The notes under the pieces were generated by a model. The model was not told the DNA's origin. It made no database searches and saw only the letters and a list, made by a program, of their open reading frames with translations. DNA of 64,000 nucleotides from Deinococcus ficus. Its GTDB lineage: Bacteria; Deinococcota; Deinococci; Deinococcales; Deinococcaceae. Shown one piece after another: positions 35,096-47,182 of this stretch. Every line of letters starts with the position of its first letter. The first letter of the stretch is position 1. The DNA lies in the NCBI RefSeq assembly GCF_003444775.1, contig NZ_CP021081.1, positions 794,001 through 858,000 of the forward strand. The letters run 5' to 3'. The position numbers and the translations under genes are program-made.

Positions 35096-37309
35096 ATGAC
35101 CGTGAAGCCCGAGCCCACCCCGTCCGACCCGCCGGCCCCCGACCCCAGTGCGGGCCAGGACGGCGCCGCCCGCCCGCGGAGGAAGGGTGGGTCCGGTCAG
35201 ACCGCCGACACCCCGAAGAACCGGGCCCGCCGCGCGCCCCGCAAGCCCAGGGTGCCACCGGAACTCCCGGAGGAGCTGCCGGTGCGGTCGCACAGCACCG
35301 TGGCCCGGCCGGAAAGCCGCTTCCTGAACCGCGAACTGTCGTGGCTGGCGTTCAACGAGCGGGTGCTGGCCGAGGCCCGCGACCCGCGCAACCCGCCGCT
35401 GGAACGCCTGAAGTTCTCCGCGATCTGCGGCAGCAACCTGGACGAGTTCTTCATGGTGCGCGTGGCGGGCGTGCACCGCCAGATCGCCGCCCGCGTCGGC
35501 ATTCCCAGCCCGGACGGCCTGCTGCCGCGCGAGACGCTGGCCCTGGTGCGCGCCCGCACGCACGAGATGCTGCAGGAGATCGAGCACGCCGCCCGCACGG
35601 CGCTGGGCGTGCTCGCGGAGCACGGCGTGGCCCTGACCAGCGTCGCGGACCTGGGCAAGAAGGCCCGCGCGCACCTGCGCGAGCACTACCTGTCGGAAAT
35701 CCAGCCGGTGCTCACGCCGCTGATCGTGGACCCCAGCCACCCCTTCCCGTACCTCAGCAACCTCAGCCTGAACCTCGCGGTACTGCTGCACGCCGGGAAG
35801 GACGAAACGCCGGACTTCGCGCGGGTCAAGGTGCCGGTGGGCGTGCTGCCGCGCATCGTGAACCTGGACGGCACGCTGCTGCTGCTCGAAGACGTGATCG
35901 CCGCGCACATCGCGGAGCTGTTCAAGGGCCGGCGGGTGCTGTCCACGCACGTGTTCCGCGTGACCCGCAACACCGACTACGAGTTCGAGGAAGAGGAGGC
36001 TGAGGACCTGCTCGCCACCATCGAGGACGGCCTGCGCCGCCGGCGGTTCGGCGCGGCCGTACGCCTGGAGATCAACCACGACATGCCCCGACCGGTCACG
36101 CGTTTCCTGCAGGAGAAGCTGCACCTCGCGCCGGAGGACATCTTCACGCTGCAGGGCCCGCTGGGCACCGCCGACCTGATGGGTTTCCCGGTGGACCGCC
36201 CGGATCTGGCCTTCCCGCCTTTCACGCCGGCCCTGAGCGACCTGGAAGGCGACGACGAGTGCGTGTTCGACGTGCTGAAACGCGGGGACGTGGTGCTGCA
36301 CCACCCGTACGACTCGTTCGTGAACGTCCTGGATTTCCTGGAGCAGGCCGCGCACGACCCGGACGTCCTGGCGATCAAGCAGACGCTGTACCGCACCGGC
36401 GACGACCCGCGCCTCCTCACCTCCCTGCGCACCGCCGCGGAGGAGGGCAAGCAGGTGGTCGCCCTGATCGAACTCAAGGCCCGCTTCGACGAGCAGCGCA
36501 ACATCAGCGTGGCCCGCAAACTGGAGCGCGCGGGGGCGCACGTGGTGTACGGCGTGCCGGGCCTCAAGACGCACGCGAAGGTGACCCTGGTGGTGCGCCG
36601 CGAACCCGGCGGTCTCCGGCGGTACGTGCATGTCGGCACCGGGAACTACAACCCGAAAACCGCGCGGCTGTACACCGACCTGAGCCTGCTGAGCGCCGAC
36701 CCGGACCTGGGCGCGGACGTGGCGGAACTGTTCAACCACCTGACCGGGTACGCCGAGGCCGAGTACGCCCGGCTGCTCGTCGCGCCGGACTCGGCCCGCT
36801 CGGGATTCGAGGCGCTGCTGGAACGCGAGGCCGAGCACGCCGCCGCGGGCCTGGACGCCTGGGCACGCATCAAGGTGAACTCCCTGACCGACCCGGGCCT
36901 GATCGAGGCGCTGTACCGCGCGTCACAGGCGGGCGTGCGGGTGGACCTGGTGATCCGGGGCGTGTGCTGCCTGCGTCCCGGCGTGCCGGGCCTGTCGGAG
37001 ACCATCCGGGTGCACAGCCTGCTGGGCCGCTACCTGGAGCACGCCCGCGTGTATGCCTTCGGGAACGCGGGGACGCCGGAGGTGTACTTCGGCAGCGCGG
37101 ACTGGATGAGCCGCAACCTCGACCGCCGGGTGGAGGTCGTGGCCCCCATGCTGGACGACGCGCACCGCGACGCCCTGCTGGGCCTGATGGACACCGAGTG
37201 GACCGACCAGCGCGGCTCGTGGGAACTCGGGCCGGACGGCGTGTACGTGAAGTGCGCCGGGGAACTCAGCGCCCAGCAGACCTTCGCCCAGGCCCGCCAC
37301 AGCGGCTAG
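35096..37309 (+). CDS. ppk: Polyphosphate kinase 1
   Basis: The 737-residue enzyme makes polyphosphate from ATP through a phospho-His intermediate. After a disordered Pro/Arg-rich head (1-70) come the N domain (NRELSWLAFNERVLAEA), the head domain, and the two catalytic phospholipase-D-like domains. LKTHAKVTLVVRRE carries the phosphorylated His; GTGNYNPKTARLYTD is the partner motif. ATG 35096 follows AGGAG. Polyphosphate is linked to stress survival and manganese storage in Deinococcus. No exopolyphosphatase or Pho regulator is adjacent. Nothing clear marks the promoter within 34980-35095. Confidence 0.94.
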   Translation: MTVKPEPTPSDPPAPDPSAGQDGAARPRRKGGSGQTADTPKNRARRAPRKPRVPPELPEELPVRSHSTVARPESRFLNRELSWLAFNERVLAEARDPRNPPLERLKFSAICGSNLDEFFMVRVAGVHRQIAARVGIPSPDGLLPRETLALVRARTHEMLQEIEHAARTALGVLAEHGVALTSVADLGKKARAHLREHYLSEIQPVLTPLIVDPSHPFPYLSNLSLNLAVLLHAGKDETPDFARVKVPVGVLPRIVNLDGTLLLLEDVIAAHIAELFKGRRVLSTHVFRVTRNTDYEFEEEEAEDLLATIEDGLRRRRFGAAVRLEINHDMPRPVTRFLQEKLHLAPEDIFTLQGPLGTADLMGFPVDRPDLAFPPFTPALSDLEGDDECVFDVLKRGDVVLHHPYDSFVNVLDFLEQAAHDPDVLAIKQTLYRTGDDPRLLTSLRTAAEEGKQVVALIELKARFDEQRNISVARKLERAGAHVVYGVPGLKTHAKVTLVVRREPGGLRRYVHVGTGNYNPKTARLYTDLSLLSADPDLGADVAELFNHLTGYAEAEYARLLVAPDSARSGFEALLEREAEHAAAGLDAWARIKVNSLTDPGLIEALYRASQAGVRVDLVIRGVCCLRPGVPGLSETIRVHSLLGRYLEHARVYAFGNAGTPEVYFGSADWMSRNLDRRVEVVAPMLDDAHRDALLGLMDTEWTDQRGSWELGPDGVYVKCAGELSAQQTFAQARHSG

Positions 37310-37319
37310 GGCCGCCGCG

Positions 37320-37793
37320 TCACGCCAGCAGGCGCCGCAGCAGCAGAAGCTGCCCGGCGTGGTACGCGGTGTGGTCGGCCACCAGCAGGAACTCCCGCAG
37401 CCACGTCTGCCCGCTGCCGTTCGGCACGGGGGCGAGCAGGTCGGTGGCGGGGTCGTCCAGCAGGTTCAGCAGCGCCGCAAGGTCGTCCCGGTACGCCTGG
37501 ACCTGCGCGGCCCAGTCGGCGGCGGTGCCCGGCGCAGGCCAGTACGCGTCCGGCCAGGGCACCTCCTGGTACGTGTCATCACGCACGAAGTTCAGGATGT
37601 CGCGCTGCGTGAAGCGCAGGTGCCACAGCACCTCCCACGCGGAGTAGGGGAGACCATGTACGCGCTCCGTCACCCGGGCCAGCGGAAAGTCCCGCAGGAC
37701 GTCCTCCAGCGTCTGGTGGGCCTGGGCGGTGGTCAGCAGGGCGCGCAGGTGCTCACGCACGGCGCGGTCGGCGGGCGGGGGCAGGGCCGTCAT
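37320..37793 (-). CDS. DinB-family protein
   Basis: The 157-residue product matches DinB-like four-helix proteins: [16 protein letters not shown] and the C-terminal [18 protein letters not shown] give a His-x46..-HxxxH-type metal triad. Many family members are damage-induced, but function is unknown. TACAGT (37799-37804) ends 5 bases before ATG 37793. It is convergent with ppk, their stops being 10 bases apart. Confidence 0.85.
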   Translation of the reverse strand: MTALPPPADRAVREHLRALLTTAQAHQTLEDVLRDFPLARVTERVHGLPYSAWEVLWHLRFTQRDILNFVRDDTYQEVPWPDAYWPAPGTAADWAAQVQAYRDDLAALLNLLDDPATDLLAPVPNGSGQTWLREFLLVADHTAYHAGQLLLLRRLLA

Positions 37794-37810
37794 GCCCCAC
37801 TGTACGCGTG

Positions 37811-37857
37811 AAAAAGAAAAGAGCCCCGGCCCGGGGCAGGTGCCGCCGGGCCGGGGT
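37811..37857 (-). terminator. Rho-independent terminator of rpsA
   Basis: An 11-bp stem (37846-37856 with 37824-37834) is followed on the minus strand by TCTTTTCTTTTT. It lies inside the upstream region of the DinB gene. Confidence 0.85.
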
Positions 37858-37869
37858 CAGAAGCGGGGG

Positions 37870-39612
<1,743 letters not shown>

Positions 39613-39735
39613 GAACTCCTGTTCCTCCTGGCGCGCGGTCCTGGATGCACCAGGGGTGCTCCTGCTGGCCCGCGTTCACCTGTCCTGATACCTGCCAGCG
39701 CCCTGCATGGCGCAAGAACGTGGCGGCAACACCTC

Positions 39736-39765
39736 AGTGTAGCACCTGCCGGCAAGCACGGGCAA
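39736..39765 (-). promoter_or_regulatory. Promoter of rpsA
   Basis: On the minus strand TTGCCC (39760-39765), 18 bases and TACACT (39736-39741) give a leader of about 120 nt. Confidence 0.65.
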
Positions 39766-39834
39766 GCACGATGTGAACGCAGTCCACTGAATATCTCTTG
39801 CTCCTGCCCCACACGGGCCAGGGGGTGGGGGTGG

Positions 39835-39863
39835 TTGACGCCCGCGCAACAGCCCCCTATACT
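39835..39863 (+). promoter_or_regulatory. Promoter of tRNA-Gln
   Basis: TTGACG (39835-39840), a 17-base spacer and TATACT (39858-39863) precede the tRNA by 44 bases. Confidence 0.8.
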
Positions 39864-39907
39864 CCCTGTCGCTCACCCCTCCGGGTGCGCACGTCAGGCT
39901 TCACCGT

Positions 39908-39981
39908 TGGGGCATCGTCTAATGGCAGGACAACAGTCTCTGACACTGTCGATCTAGGTTCGAGTCCTAGTGCCCCAGCCA
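39908..39981 (+). tRNA. tRNA-Gln (CTG)
   Basis: Acceptor TGGGGCA pairs with TGCCCCA; anticodon loop CTCTGAC gives CTG. T loop and encoded CCA are present. Confidence 0.95.
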
Positions 39982-39985
39982 ACCT

Positions 39986-40014
39986 CCTCCCGCAGCAACG
40001 CGGGAGGTTTTTTT
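39986..40014 (+). terminator. Terminator of tRNA-Gln
   Basis: CCTCCCGC (39986-39993) pairs with GCGGGAGG (40000-40007), followed by seven T residues. Confidence 0.9.
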
Positions 40015-40044
40015 GTGCCTGGATTCATGGCCTGACAGACGGCG

Positions 40045-40080
40045 ACCGGGCGCCCCGCGGTCAACGGTGGGGCGCCCGGT
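40045..40080 (-). terminator. Terminator downstream of the first substrate-binding protein gene
   Basis: A 12-bp perfect stem (40045-40056 with 40069-40080) encloses a 12-base loop just after the minus-strand stop. Confidence 0.7.
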
Positions 40081-40094
40081 TCTTGATTCGGGAT

Positions 40095-41096
40095 TTACTT
40101 CGCGAGGCCGCGGATCACGCTGAGGTCCACGAAGCGGCCCAGGTCCGGGACGTCCCGCGCGAAGCCCGCTTCCTTGTTCAGCTGGGCGTATTCGCCGAGG
40201 GTGCTCAGGTTGATGTCCCAGGTGACCTTGGTGCGCGCCAGGGCCCGGAACAGTTCGTTGGTGTTGGGGCGCTTGCCGGTGAAGCTGTAGATCTGTTCGG
40301 CCACGGCCTTCTGGGCGCCGGCGTTGCTGCGCTTGATGAAGTCGATGGCCGTCAGGTGCCCGCGCAGCAGCCCGCGCAGCGCGGTGGGGTACTTGCTGGC
40401 GTAGGTGGTGTTCACGACGAGTACGGTGGTGGTGTAGTTCCCGTTCGCCCAGATGCCTTTCTCGTTCACGATCAGCTTGGCACCCTGGCTTTCCATCACG
40501 GCGCCCCAGGGTTCCTGCACGAGTGCGGCGTCCACCTGCCTGGCAGCGAAGGCGGCGGGCATGTTGGCGGGGTCGATCGGCACGATGCTCACGGTGCCGC
40601 CCTCGTCGGTGGCCTTCAGGCCGTTCTCGTGCAGCAGGTGGCGCAGGCTGATGTCCTGGGTGCTGCCGCGGGTGGGCACGGCCACCTTCTTCCCGGAAAG
40701 CGCCTTGACGTTGCGCACCCCGCTGTCCTTGCGGGCGACCAGTACCGCGCCGGCGTTGGCGGCCCCGGCGTACACCTTGATGGGCACGCCGCGCATGAAG
40801 GCGTTCATGGCAGGGCCCGGGCCGACGTAGGCGGCGTCGATGGCGCCGGCGGCGAACGCCTCGTTGATCTGGGAGCCGTTGGCGAATTCCTTGACGACCA
40901 GTTTCACGCCGCCGAGTTCTTTCTGGAAGATGCCGCGCTGCACCCCGACCAGTCCGGCGGCGTGGGTGACGTTGGGAAACACGCCCAGGCGCAGTTCGGT
41001 GGGTTGCGTGCCGCTCTGGGCCTGAGCGGCGCCGAGGGTGAGGGCGCCAAGTGTGAGGGGAAGGATAAGGGCGGGCGCGAGCCGGTGTCGGAGCAT
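40095..41096 (-). CDS. ABC transporter substrate-binding protein (nitrate/sulfonate/taurine type), copy 1
   Basis: The 333-residue exported protein has a signal peptide (about 1-27, cleavage near AQAQS) and the NMT1/SsuA-like fold: [44 protein letters not shown] and [16 protein letters not shown] box ends 6 bases before ATG 41096. It is divergent from a second, clearly homologous binding protein linked to the permease and ATPase. It has no permease of its own here, so it probably shares that transporter. The ligand cannot be told. Confidence 0.88.
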   Translation of the reverse strand: MLRHRLAPALILPLTLGALTLGAAQAQSGTQPTELRLGVFPNVTHAAGLVGVQRGIFQKELGGVKLVVKEFANGSQINEAFAAGAIDAAYVGPGPAMNAFMRGVPIKVYAGAANAGAVLVARKDSGVRNVKALSGKKVAVPTRGSTQDISLRHLLHENGLKATDEGGTVSIVPIDPANMPAAFAARQVDAALVQEPWGAVMESQGAKLIVNEKGIWANGNYTTTVLVVNTTYASKYPTALRGLLRGHLTAIDFIKRSNAGAQKAVAEQIYSFTGKRPNTNELFRALARTKVTWDINLSTLGEYAQLNKEAGFARDVPDLGRFVDLSVIRGLAK

Positions 41097-41116
41097 AGGG
41101 TCAAGCTACCCCAATC

Positions 41117-41137
41117 AGTTGACCGACTTTGTAAACT
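41117..41137. promoter_or_regulatory. Imperfect palindrome between the divergent binding-protein genes
   Basis: AGTTGAC (41117-41123), 7 bases, then GTAAACT (41131-41137) are inverted halves with one mismatch, within a short AT-rich patch. It is 20 bases upstream of copy 1 and is a candidate shared operator. The remaining 41138-41270 shows only the AGGAGG site before copy 2. Confidence 0.5.
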
Positions 41138-41270
41138 TATAGACAGCCGTCATCCCTGCCGGCCCGTCCCACTCAAGAATCTCCACCCGAGCCCCCACCC
41201 GTCCAGGCCGACCCCGGCGCCCACCCACCCCACCATCCTGGCACCCCATGCCCCCACAGGAGGATCTGAC

Positions 41271-42248
41271 ATGCGCGCACCCTTCCCCCGCCGGCTCCAC
41301 CCCGGGCTCACTGCCCTCACCCTGACCGCCGCCCTGATCGGCTCCGCTGCCCACGCGCAGAGCACCGTGCGCCTCGGATACTTCCCGAACCTCACGCACG
41401 CCCCGGCCCTGATCGGCCTGGAACGCGGCACCTTCCAGAAAGCGCTCGGCAACGCCAAACGGGACGCGCGCAGCTTCGTGTCCGGCACCACCCTGATGGA
41501 AGCCTTCGCCGCCGGGCAGATCGACATCGCCTACGTCGGCCCCGGCCCCGCCATCAGCGCCGCCACCCGCGGCCTGCCCATCACCTTCCTGGCCGGCGCC
41601 AGCGAGGCGGGCGCGGTGCTGGTCGCCCGCAAGGACAGCGGCATCAAGTCCGAACGCGACCTGGCCGGCAAGATTGTCGCTGTGCCCAGCCTCGGGAACA
41701 CCCAGGACATCAGCCTGCGCCACCTCCTGAAAACCGCGGGCCTGAAACCCCGCGCGGACGGTGGGACCGTCACCATCGCCAGTATCCCCCCGGCCGACAT
41801 CGTCACGGCCTTCGCCGGGAAGCGCGCCGACGCCGCCCTGGTCCCCGAACCCTGGGGCGCCGCCCTGGAAGCGCAGGGGCACAAGGTGATCGGCAGTGAG
41901 AAGACCATCTGGCGGGACGGCAAGTACCCCACCACCCTGCTGGTCGCCAGCACCCGCTTCGTGCAGCAGAACCCCAAACTGATCACCGCGTTCCTCGCCG
42001 CGCACAACGACGCCGTGACCTACCTGAACCGCTCCCCGGCCGCCGCGCAGACCCTGATCAATCGCCAGCTCGACAAGCTGACCGGCGCGCCCCTGAACCT
42101 GCGTGTGCTGCAGCGCGCCCTGAACCGCACCGCCTTCACCACCACCCTGAACCTCGCCGCGCTGAACGAGTACGCCGACCTGAACGTGGAAGCCGGCTAC
42201 GCCCGCAGCGTGCCGAACCTCGCCAGCTTCATCTACCGCGCCCCATGA
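41271..42248 (+). CDS. ABC transporter substrate-binding protein, copy 2
   Basis: The 325-residue exported protein (signal peptide about 1-29, cleavage near AHAQS) aligns with copy 1 throughout: [55 protein letters not shown] and [12 protein letters not shown] 41271 follows AGGAGG. Its TGA overlaps the permease ATG, making it the operon-encoded receptor. Differences from copy 1 are spread through the ligand-facing regions, so the two may bind different sulfonates or similar anions. Confidence 0.9.
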   Translation: MRAPFPRRLHPGLTALTLTAALIGSAAHAQSTVRLGYFPNLTHAPALIGLERGTFQKALGNAKRDARSFVSGTTLMEAFAAGQIDIAYVGPGPAISAATRGLPITFLAGASEAGAVLVARKDSGIKSERDLAGKIVAVPSLGNTQDISLRHLLKTAGLKPRADGGTVTIASIPPADIVTAFAGKRADAALVPEPWGAALEAQGHKVIGSEKTIWRDGKYPTTLLVASTRFVQQNPKLITAFLAAHNDAVTYLNRSPAAAQTLINRQLDKLTGAPLNLRVLQRALNRTAFTTTLNLAALNEYADLNVEAGYARSVPNLASFIYRAP

Positions 42249-43072
42249 CGACCGCCGAACTCACCCCCGCCCCGCGCACGCGGCCCGGACGCCTGCGCAG
42301 CCTGAGCTGGCAGCTCGCCGGCCTGCTGCTGCTCGTGGCCCTGTGGTGGCTGGTCACCGACGTGCTGCGGCTGTACCCGCCCTACGTGTTCCCGAGCCCG
42401 GGCGCCGTGTGGACCGAGATCCGCTACGGCCTGTGGGGTACCGGCCCGCAGGACGGGAAGCTGCTCGCCGCGATCGCCGGGAGCCTGCGCCGCGTGCTGA
42501 CCGGGTACCTGATCGCGGTGGCGCTGGGCAGCGCGGTCGGGCTGCTGATGGGCGCGTGGCGGCCGCTGCGCACCACCCTGGGCGCCTACCTGACCGGCAT
42601 CCAGAGCGTGCCCAGCATCGCGTTCGTGCCGTTCGCGATCCTGTTCCTGGGCCTGAACGAACGCGCCGTGCTGTTCGTGGTGATCCTGGAAGGCTTCATT
42701 CCGGTGGCGCTGGCCGTGTCCGGGGCCCTGCTGAACGTGCCCCCGGCCCTGCGCGTCGCGGGCCGCACCCTGGGCGCCCAGGGCGCCGGGCTGATGCTGC
42801 GCGTGCTGCTGCCCGCCTCGGTCCCCAGCGTCCTGACCGGCCTGCGCACCGCCTGGAGCTTCGCGTGGCGCGCCCTGGTGGGCGGGGAACTGCTGATCAG
42901 CGGCGCGAGCAGCCTGGGTGAGCAGCTGGAGGTCGGCCGCAACACCGCGAACGTGGCGCTGGTGCTCTCCACCATCCTGATCATCGGCGTGATCGGCGGC
43001 CTGTTCGACGCGCTGCTGCGCGCCCTGGAAGGCCGGGTGCGCCGCGACTACGGCCTGGAGGTGCTCGAATGA
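42245..43072 (+). CDS. ABC transporter permease (SsuC/TauC type)
   Basis: The 275-residue inner-membrane protein has about six helices and the permease coupling motif around [33 protein letters not shown]. Family members form homodimers. Both ends overlap neighbouring genes by ATGA, which ensures balanced synthesis with the binding protein and ATPase. Confidence 0.9.
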   Translation: MTTAELTPAPRTRPGRLRSLSWQLAGLLLLVALWWLVTDVLRLYPPYVFPSPGAVWTEIRYGLWGTGPQDGKLLAAIAGSLRRVLTGYLIAVALGSAVGLLMGAWRPLRTTLGAYLTGIQSVPSIAFVPFAILFLGLNERAVLFVVILEGFIPVALAVSGALLNVPPALRVAGRTLGAQGAGLMLRVLLPASVPSVLTGLRTAWSFAWRALVGGELLISGASSLGEQLEVGRNTANVALVLSTILIIGVIGGLFDALLRALEGRVRRDYGLEVLE

Positions 43073-43869
43073 CCCGCCCCATCCCTGACCCCACGCCCGC
43101 GTCGGGCGCCGCCGCCAGCCTGGACCTGGACGGCGTGACCTTCCGCTTTCATGGCCGCGCCGCCCCGGCCGGCGCCCTGCCCGCCGCCGGCGTCGGCCCG
43201 CTGGACCTGCACGTGACGCCCGGGGAGTTCCTGTGCATCGTGGGCCCCAGCGGCAGCGGCAAGAGCACCCTGCTGAACCTGCTCTCGGGGTTCCTCACCC
43301 CGCAGCGCGGCGAGATCCGCGTGGGCGGCGTGCCGCTCAGGGGTCCGCACCGGCAGCTGACCCTGGTGCAGCAGGAACCCGCCCTGTTCCCGTGGCTGAC
43401 GGTGGCCGGCAACGTGGCCTTCGGGCTGCGCGGCCTGCGCCGGCCCGAACGGGACGCCCGCGTGCAGGAGGCGCTGGGCCTGGTGGGCCTGGACGGGTAC
43501 GGCGCGCGGCGCGTGCACGAGCTGTCCGGCGGTCAGCGTCAGCGCGTCAGCCTGGCCCGGGCGCTGGCGGTGCGGCCGGGGCTGCTGCTGCTGGACGAGC
43601 CCTTCAGCGCCCTGGACGTGCAGACCCGCGCCGCGCTGGGCCGGGAGCTGCGCGGCATCTGGGAGCGGCAGCGGATCACGGTGGTGTTCGTGACGCACCA
43701 CCTGGACGAGGCCCTGAGCCTGGGTGAGCGGGTGGTGGCCCTGCGGGACGGGCAGGTGAGCCTGGACGAGGCCAGTGCGGGACTGTCGCGGGCCGCGCTG
43801 GACGCGGTGTTCGGGGTGGGGCCGGCCGGAGCGCCCGGGCCGGCGAGGACCGCCGCCCACGCCCACTGA
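43069..43869 (+). CDS. ABC transporter ATP-binding protein (SsuB/TauB type)
   Basis: The 266-residue ATPase has Walker [11 protein letters not shown]-loop [10 protein letters not shown], signature [15 protein letters not shown], Walker [13 protein letters not shown] and switch His in VTHHLDEAL. It energises the transporter whose permease overlaps it upstream. All catalytic motifs are intact. Confidence 0.92.
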   Translation: MTRPIPDPTPASGAAASLDLDGVTFRFHGRAAPAGALPAAGVGPLDLHVTPGEFLCIVGPSGSGKSTLLNLLSGFLTPQRGEIRVGGVPLRGPHRQLTLVQQEPALFPWLTVAGNVAFGLRGLRRPERDARVQEALGLVGLDGYGARRVHELSGGQRQRVSLARALAVRPGLLLLDEPFSALDVQTRAALGRELRGIWERQRITVVFVTHHLDEALSLGERVVALRDGQVSLDEASAGLSRAALDAVFGVGPAGAPGPARTAAHAH

Positions 43870-43901
43870 TGCTTTAAAAAGTAAAGCAAATGTGGTAGGC
43901 T
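43870..43901 (+). promoter_or_regulatory. trxB promoter with an AT-rich palindrome at -35
   Basis: TGCTTTA (43870-43876), five bases, TAAAGCA (43882-43888) form a perfect 19-bp inverted repeat. TTTAAA (43873-43878) may be -35; 17 bases on, TAGGCT (43896-43901) is -10, ending 6 bases before ATG. It is a candidate operator. Confidence 0.6.
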
Positions 43902-43907
43902 GAACCC

Positions 43908-44873
<966 letters not shown>

Positions 44874-44889
44874 CCCCGGGCACTCCCGG

Positions 44890-44933
44890 GCCGGCGCCGC
44901 AGAGCCTCACCGCTCCGGCGTCGGCCTCCTTTT
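44890..44933 (+). terminator. Terminator of trxB
   Basis: GCCGGCGCCG (44890-44899) pairs with CGGCGTCGGC (44916-44925) with one G-U, followed by CTCCTTTT. Confidence 0.7.
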
Positions 44934-45020
44934 CCGCCGTCCCGGCGGGACCCTGAGCGTTCCTTCAGACTCCGTCCCGCGTCATGCCGCCGTCAGCGCC
45001 GCTCTTCTATCCTGAAGCGT

Positions 45021-45533
45021 ATGAACACGCCCGCGACCACGCTGGTCCCCACCCCGGGCAGTGGTCTGGTAGGCAAAGTGCGGCGCTTCCTGCGCTCCTT
45101 CCGCGAAAGCGACGCCCACCCCGACGACACCTGGGCCCGACAGTTCCTCACCCCCGCCGAGACCCTCATCTACAACGGCATGGACGCCCGCGACCGCGAG
45201 CACGCCTGCCGCGTCACCCAGCACCTCCTGCGCGACCACCCCGACGTGGACCAGGAAGTGCTCGCCGCCACCCTCCTCCACGACTGCGGCAAGAGCGTGC
45301 GCACCTACTACGTGTTCGAACGCGTGTTCGTGGGCCTGCTCCCGTACCGCCTCACCCGGCTGCTCCCCCCGCGCGGCGCGCTGGGCATCCGCGCCAACCA
45401 CCCGGAACTCGGCGCGAAACTCCTCGCGCACGCCGGCGCCCGCCCCCGCGTGGCCCGGCTGGTCGCCCGGCACCACGCCCCCATCGGCGACCCGGACGCC
45501 ATGCTGATCCACCGCTACGACGACCTCGAATAA
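45021..45533 (+). CDS. HD-domain phosphohydrolase-like protein
   Basis: The 170-residue protein has HD-superfamily metal motifs: His in REHACRVTQHLL, HD in LLHDCGK, then NHPELGAKLL and ARHHAP. Substrate is unknown; related small HD proteins hydrolyse nucleotides. TATCCT (45008-45013) ends 7 bases before ATG 45021. Confidence 0.85.
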   Translation: MNTPATTLVPTPGSGLVGKVRRFLRSFRESDAHPDDTWARQFLTPAETLIYNGMDARDREHACRVTQHLLRDHPDVDQEVLAATLLHDCGKSVRTYYVFERVFVGLLPYRLTRLLPPRGALGIRANHPELGAKLLAHAGARPRVARLVARHHAPIGDPDAMLIHRYDDLE

Positions 45534-45540
45534 AGACAGA

Positions 45541-45577
45541 AGCAGCGCGCCGTCCGATTACCGGACGGCGCGCTGCT
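45541..45577. terminator. Bidirectional terminator between the HD gene and slyD
   Basis: A 16-bp perfect stem (45541-45556 with 45562-45577) and 5-base loop separate convergent genes. Confidence 0.85.
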
Positions 45578-45592
45578 CCCTGAGTACTGAAT

Positions 45593-46069
45593 TCAGTGGT
45601 CGTGCATTTCGGGCGTGTGCGCGTGCCCGTGCTCGAGTTCTTCCTCGGTCGCGTCACGCACGGTGACGACCTTCACGTCGAAGTGCAGCACCTCGCCCGC
45701 CAGCGGGGGGTTGAAGTCCACCATGACCTTCTCGCCGTTCATGGCGGTCACGGTGAAGGGAATCACGCTGCCGTCCTCGGACTGCGCGTAGTACGTGGCG
45801 CCCACCTCGATCTCGTCGTCGAAGTCCGCGCGGTCCAGTTCGTCGGTGTTCGACTCGTCACGCTCGCCGTAGCCGTCCTCGGGCTGCACGGTCACCTGCA
45901 GCGCGTCACCCACGGTCTTGCCTTCCAGCGCGCGTTCCAGGCCGGGAATGATGTTGCTGTGCCCGTGCAGATACGTGAGGGGCTCGCCGGGTTCGTTCTG
46001 GTCGATGACCTCGCCGTTCACGGTGAGCTTGTACTCGATCTCGGCAACCTTGTCCTGGGTGATGTTCAT
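45593..46069 (-). CDS. slyD: FKBP-type peptidyl-prolyl isomerase, SlyD-like
   Basis: The 158-residue protein has the SlyD FKBP domain (YLHGHSNIIPGLERALEGK) with the inserted chaperone flap (PEDGYGERDESNTDELDRADF) and returns with FNPPLAGEVLHFDVKV. The His-rich end (EHGHAHTPEMHDH) is a nickel-binding tail, shorter than in E. coli. It catalyses proline isomerisation and may deliver nickel. ATG 46069 follows GGAGA. Confidence 0.93.
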   Translation of the reverse strand: MNITQDKVAEIEYKLTVNGEVIDQNEPGEPLTYLHGHSNIIPGLERALEGKTVGDALQVTVQPEDGYGERDESNTDELDRADFDDEIEVGATYYAQSEDGSVIPFTVTAMNGEKVMVDFNPPLAGEVLHFDVKVVTVRDATEEELEHGHAHTPEMHDH

Positions 46070-46194
46070 GCGTTCTCCGTCTCGCGCTCCCGACCCGGGG
46101 CCGGGGTGAAAACTTGGGCGCGGGCTTGTCTGCCCAAGGAGTGTACCCCGCACGCCGCCCGGCGCACGTCATCCCGCACCTGCCCGGCCCCTGC

Positions 46195-47130
46195 TCAGTC
46201 GCGGCCGCCGCCCGCGACCCGGAAGGCCCACGACACCCGGCCCTGTTTCGTGCCGAAACTCACCCGCACCGCCGCGCCCGCCGGCAGCGGAACGCGCGGC
46301 AGCAGCACCGCGCCGCCCTGCGCCGCGAGCACGTTCCGGCCCACCCGCGAGTCCGCGTCACTGACCCCCCGGTAGCGCCCGGCCGTGAGCAGGCACGCCG
46401 CGACCGCCCGGCCGTTCACCTTGATGGCCGCCCAGCGCGCCTCCCGGCCCGGGCCCAGCAGCAGCGCCACCGGCGCCCCCACCGGCGCGGCGTACCCGGG
46501 GCAGCCGGCCACCGGGTCCGGCCACTCGAACTGCGCGGCCTGCACGAACGGCGAGGTCAGGTTCGGTGCCGGGAAGCGCACCGGGTACCGGCCCGCGCCG
46601 CTCAGGCCGCGCCGGACATCCAGCACCACCGCCGACTGCACGCCGCCCGCCGCGTCGTGCGCCACGCCCAGCGCCACCGCCTTCAGGCGCGGGTCGATCA
46701 GCTGCGGGAGGTGAAAGGCGCCGGTCGCCCAGTACGCCATCGCCCGTGCCGACCCGGCGTCCGGGCGGGACGTCACGTAGTAATGCCCGGGCGCGCAGCG
46801 TTCCCCCAGCGCCGACCGGTGCGGGCTCTGCGGGTCCTGGCGGTGCTCGGCGCGGTCCGCGCGCACCAGGTAGGTGGCGTGCGCCGTGCACTCCGCCACC
46901 CAGTCCGTGCGCAGCCGGACCGTGGGCACCCCGGCGAGGCGCCGCACGGCGTTCACGCCCAGCGACTCCAGGGCCGGCCCGGCCGGGACCGGGCGTCCGG
47001 TCTGCGCCAGTCCCCCCAGCCCGGCCGCGCCCAGGGCGGTGCCCAGCACGGCCGCCGCAAGCCGCCGGCCCCTGCGGGGAGGGGCGGGAACCGCAGGGGG
47101 GCGGTGGGGTCCGGGCATGGTGCCGGTCAT
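46195..47130 (-). CDS. Secreted CAP/SCP-domain-like protein
   Basis: The 311-residue product has a basic, Pro-rich head, one hydrophobic segment (about 22-44) that is a signal or anchor, then a CAP-like segment: NAVRRLAGVPTVRLRTDWVA, HATYLVR, AEHRQDPQSPHRSALGERC. The C-terminal half is beta-rich, ending RVSFGTKQGRVSWAFRV. Family members are extracellular, with unknown roles in bacteria. ATG 47130 or 47118 could start it; both keep the signal. It is divergent from moeA. Confidence 0.72.
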   Translation of the reverse strand: MTGTMPGPHRPPAVPAPPRRGRRLAAAVLGTALGAAGLGGLAQTGRPVPAGPALESLGVNAVRRLAGVPTVRLRTDWVAECTAHATYLVRADRAEHRQDPQSPHRSALGERCAPGHYYVTSRPDAGSARAMAYWATGAFHLPQLIDPRLKAVALGVAHDAAGGVQSAVVLDVRRGLSGAGRYPVRFPAPNLTSPFVQAAQFEWPDPVAGCPGYAAPVGAPVALLLGPGREARWAAIKVNGRAVAACLLTAGRYRGVSDADSRVGRNVLAAQGGAVLLPRVPLPAGAAVRVSFGTKQGRVSWAFRVAGGGRD

Positions 47131-47182
47131 GCTAGGGCGCCCGGCCCGGCCGGCACATGACCCGGCCCTCTATGCTGCCTTC

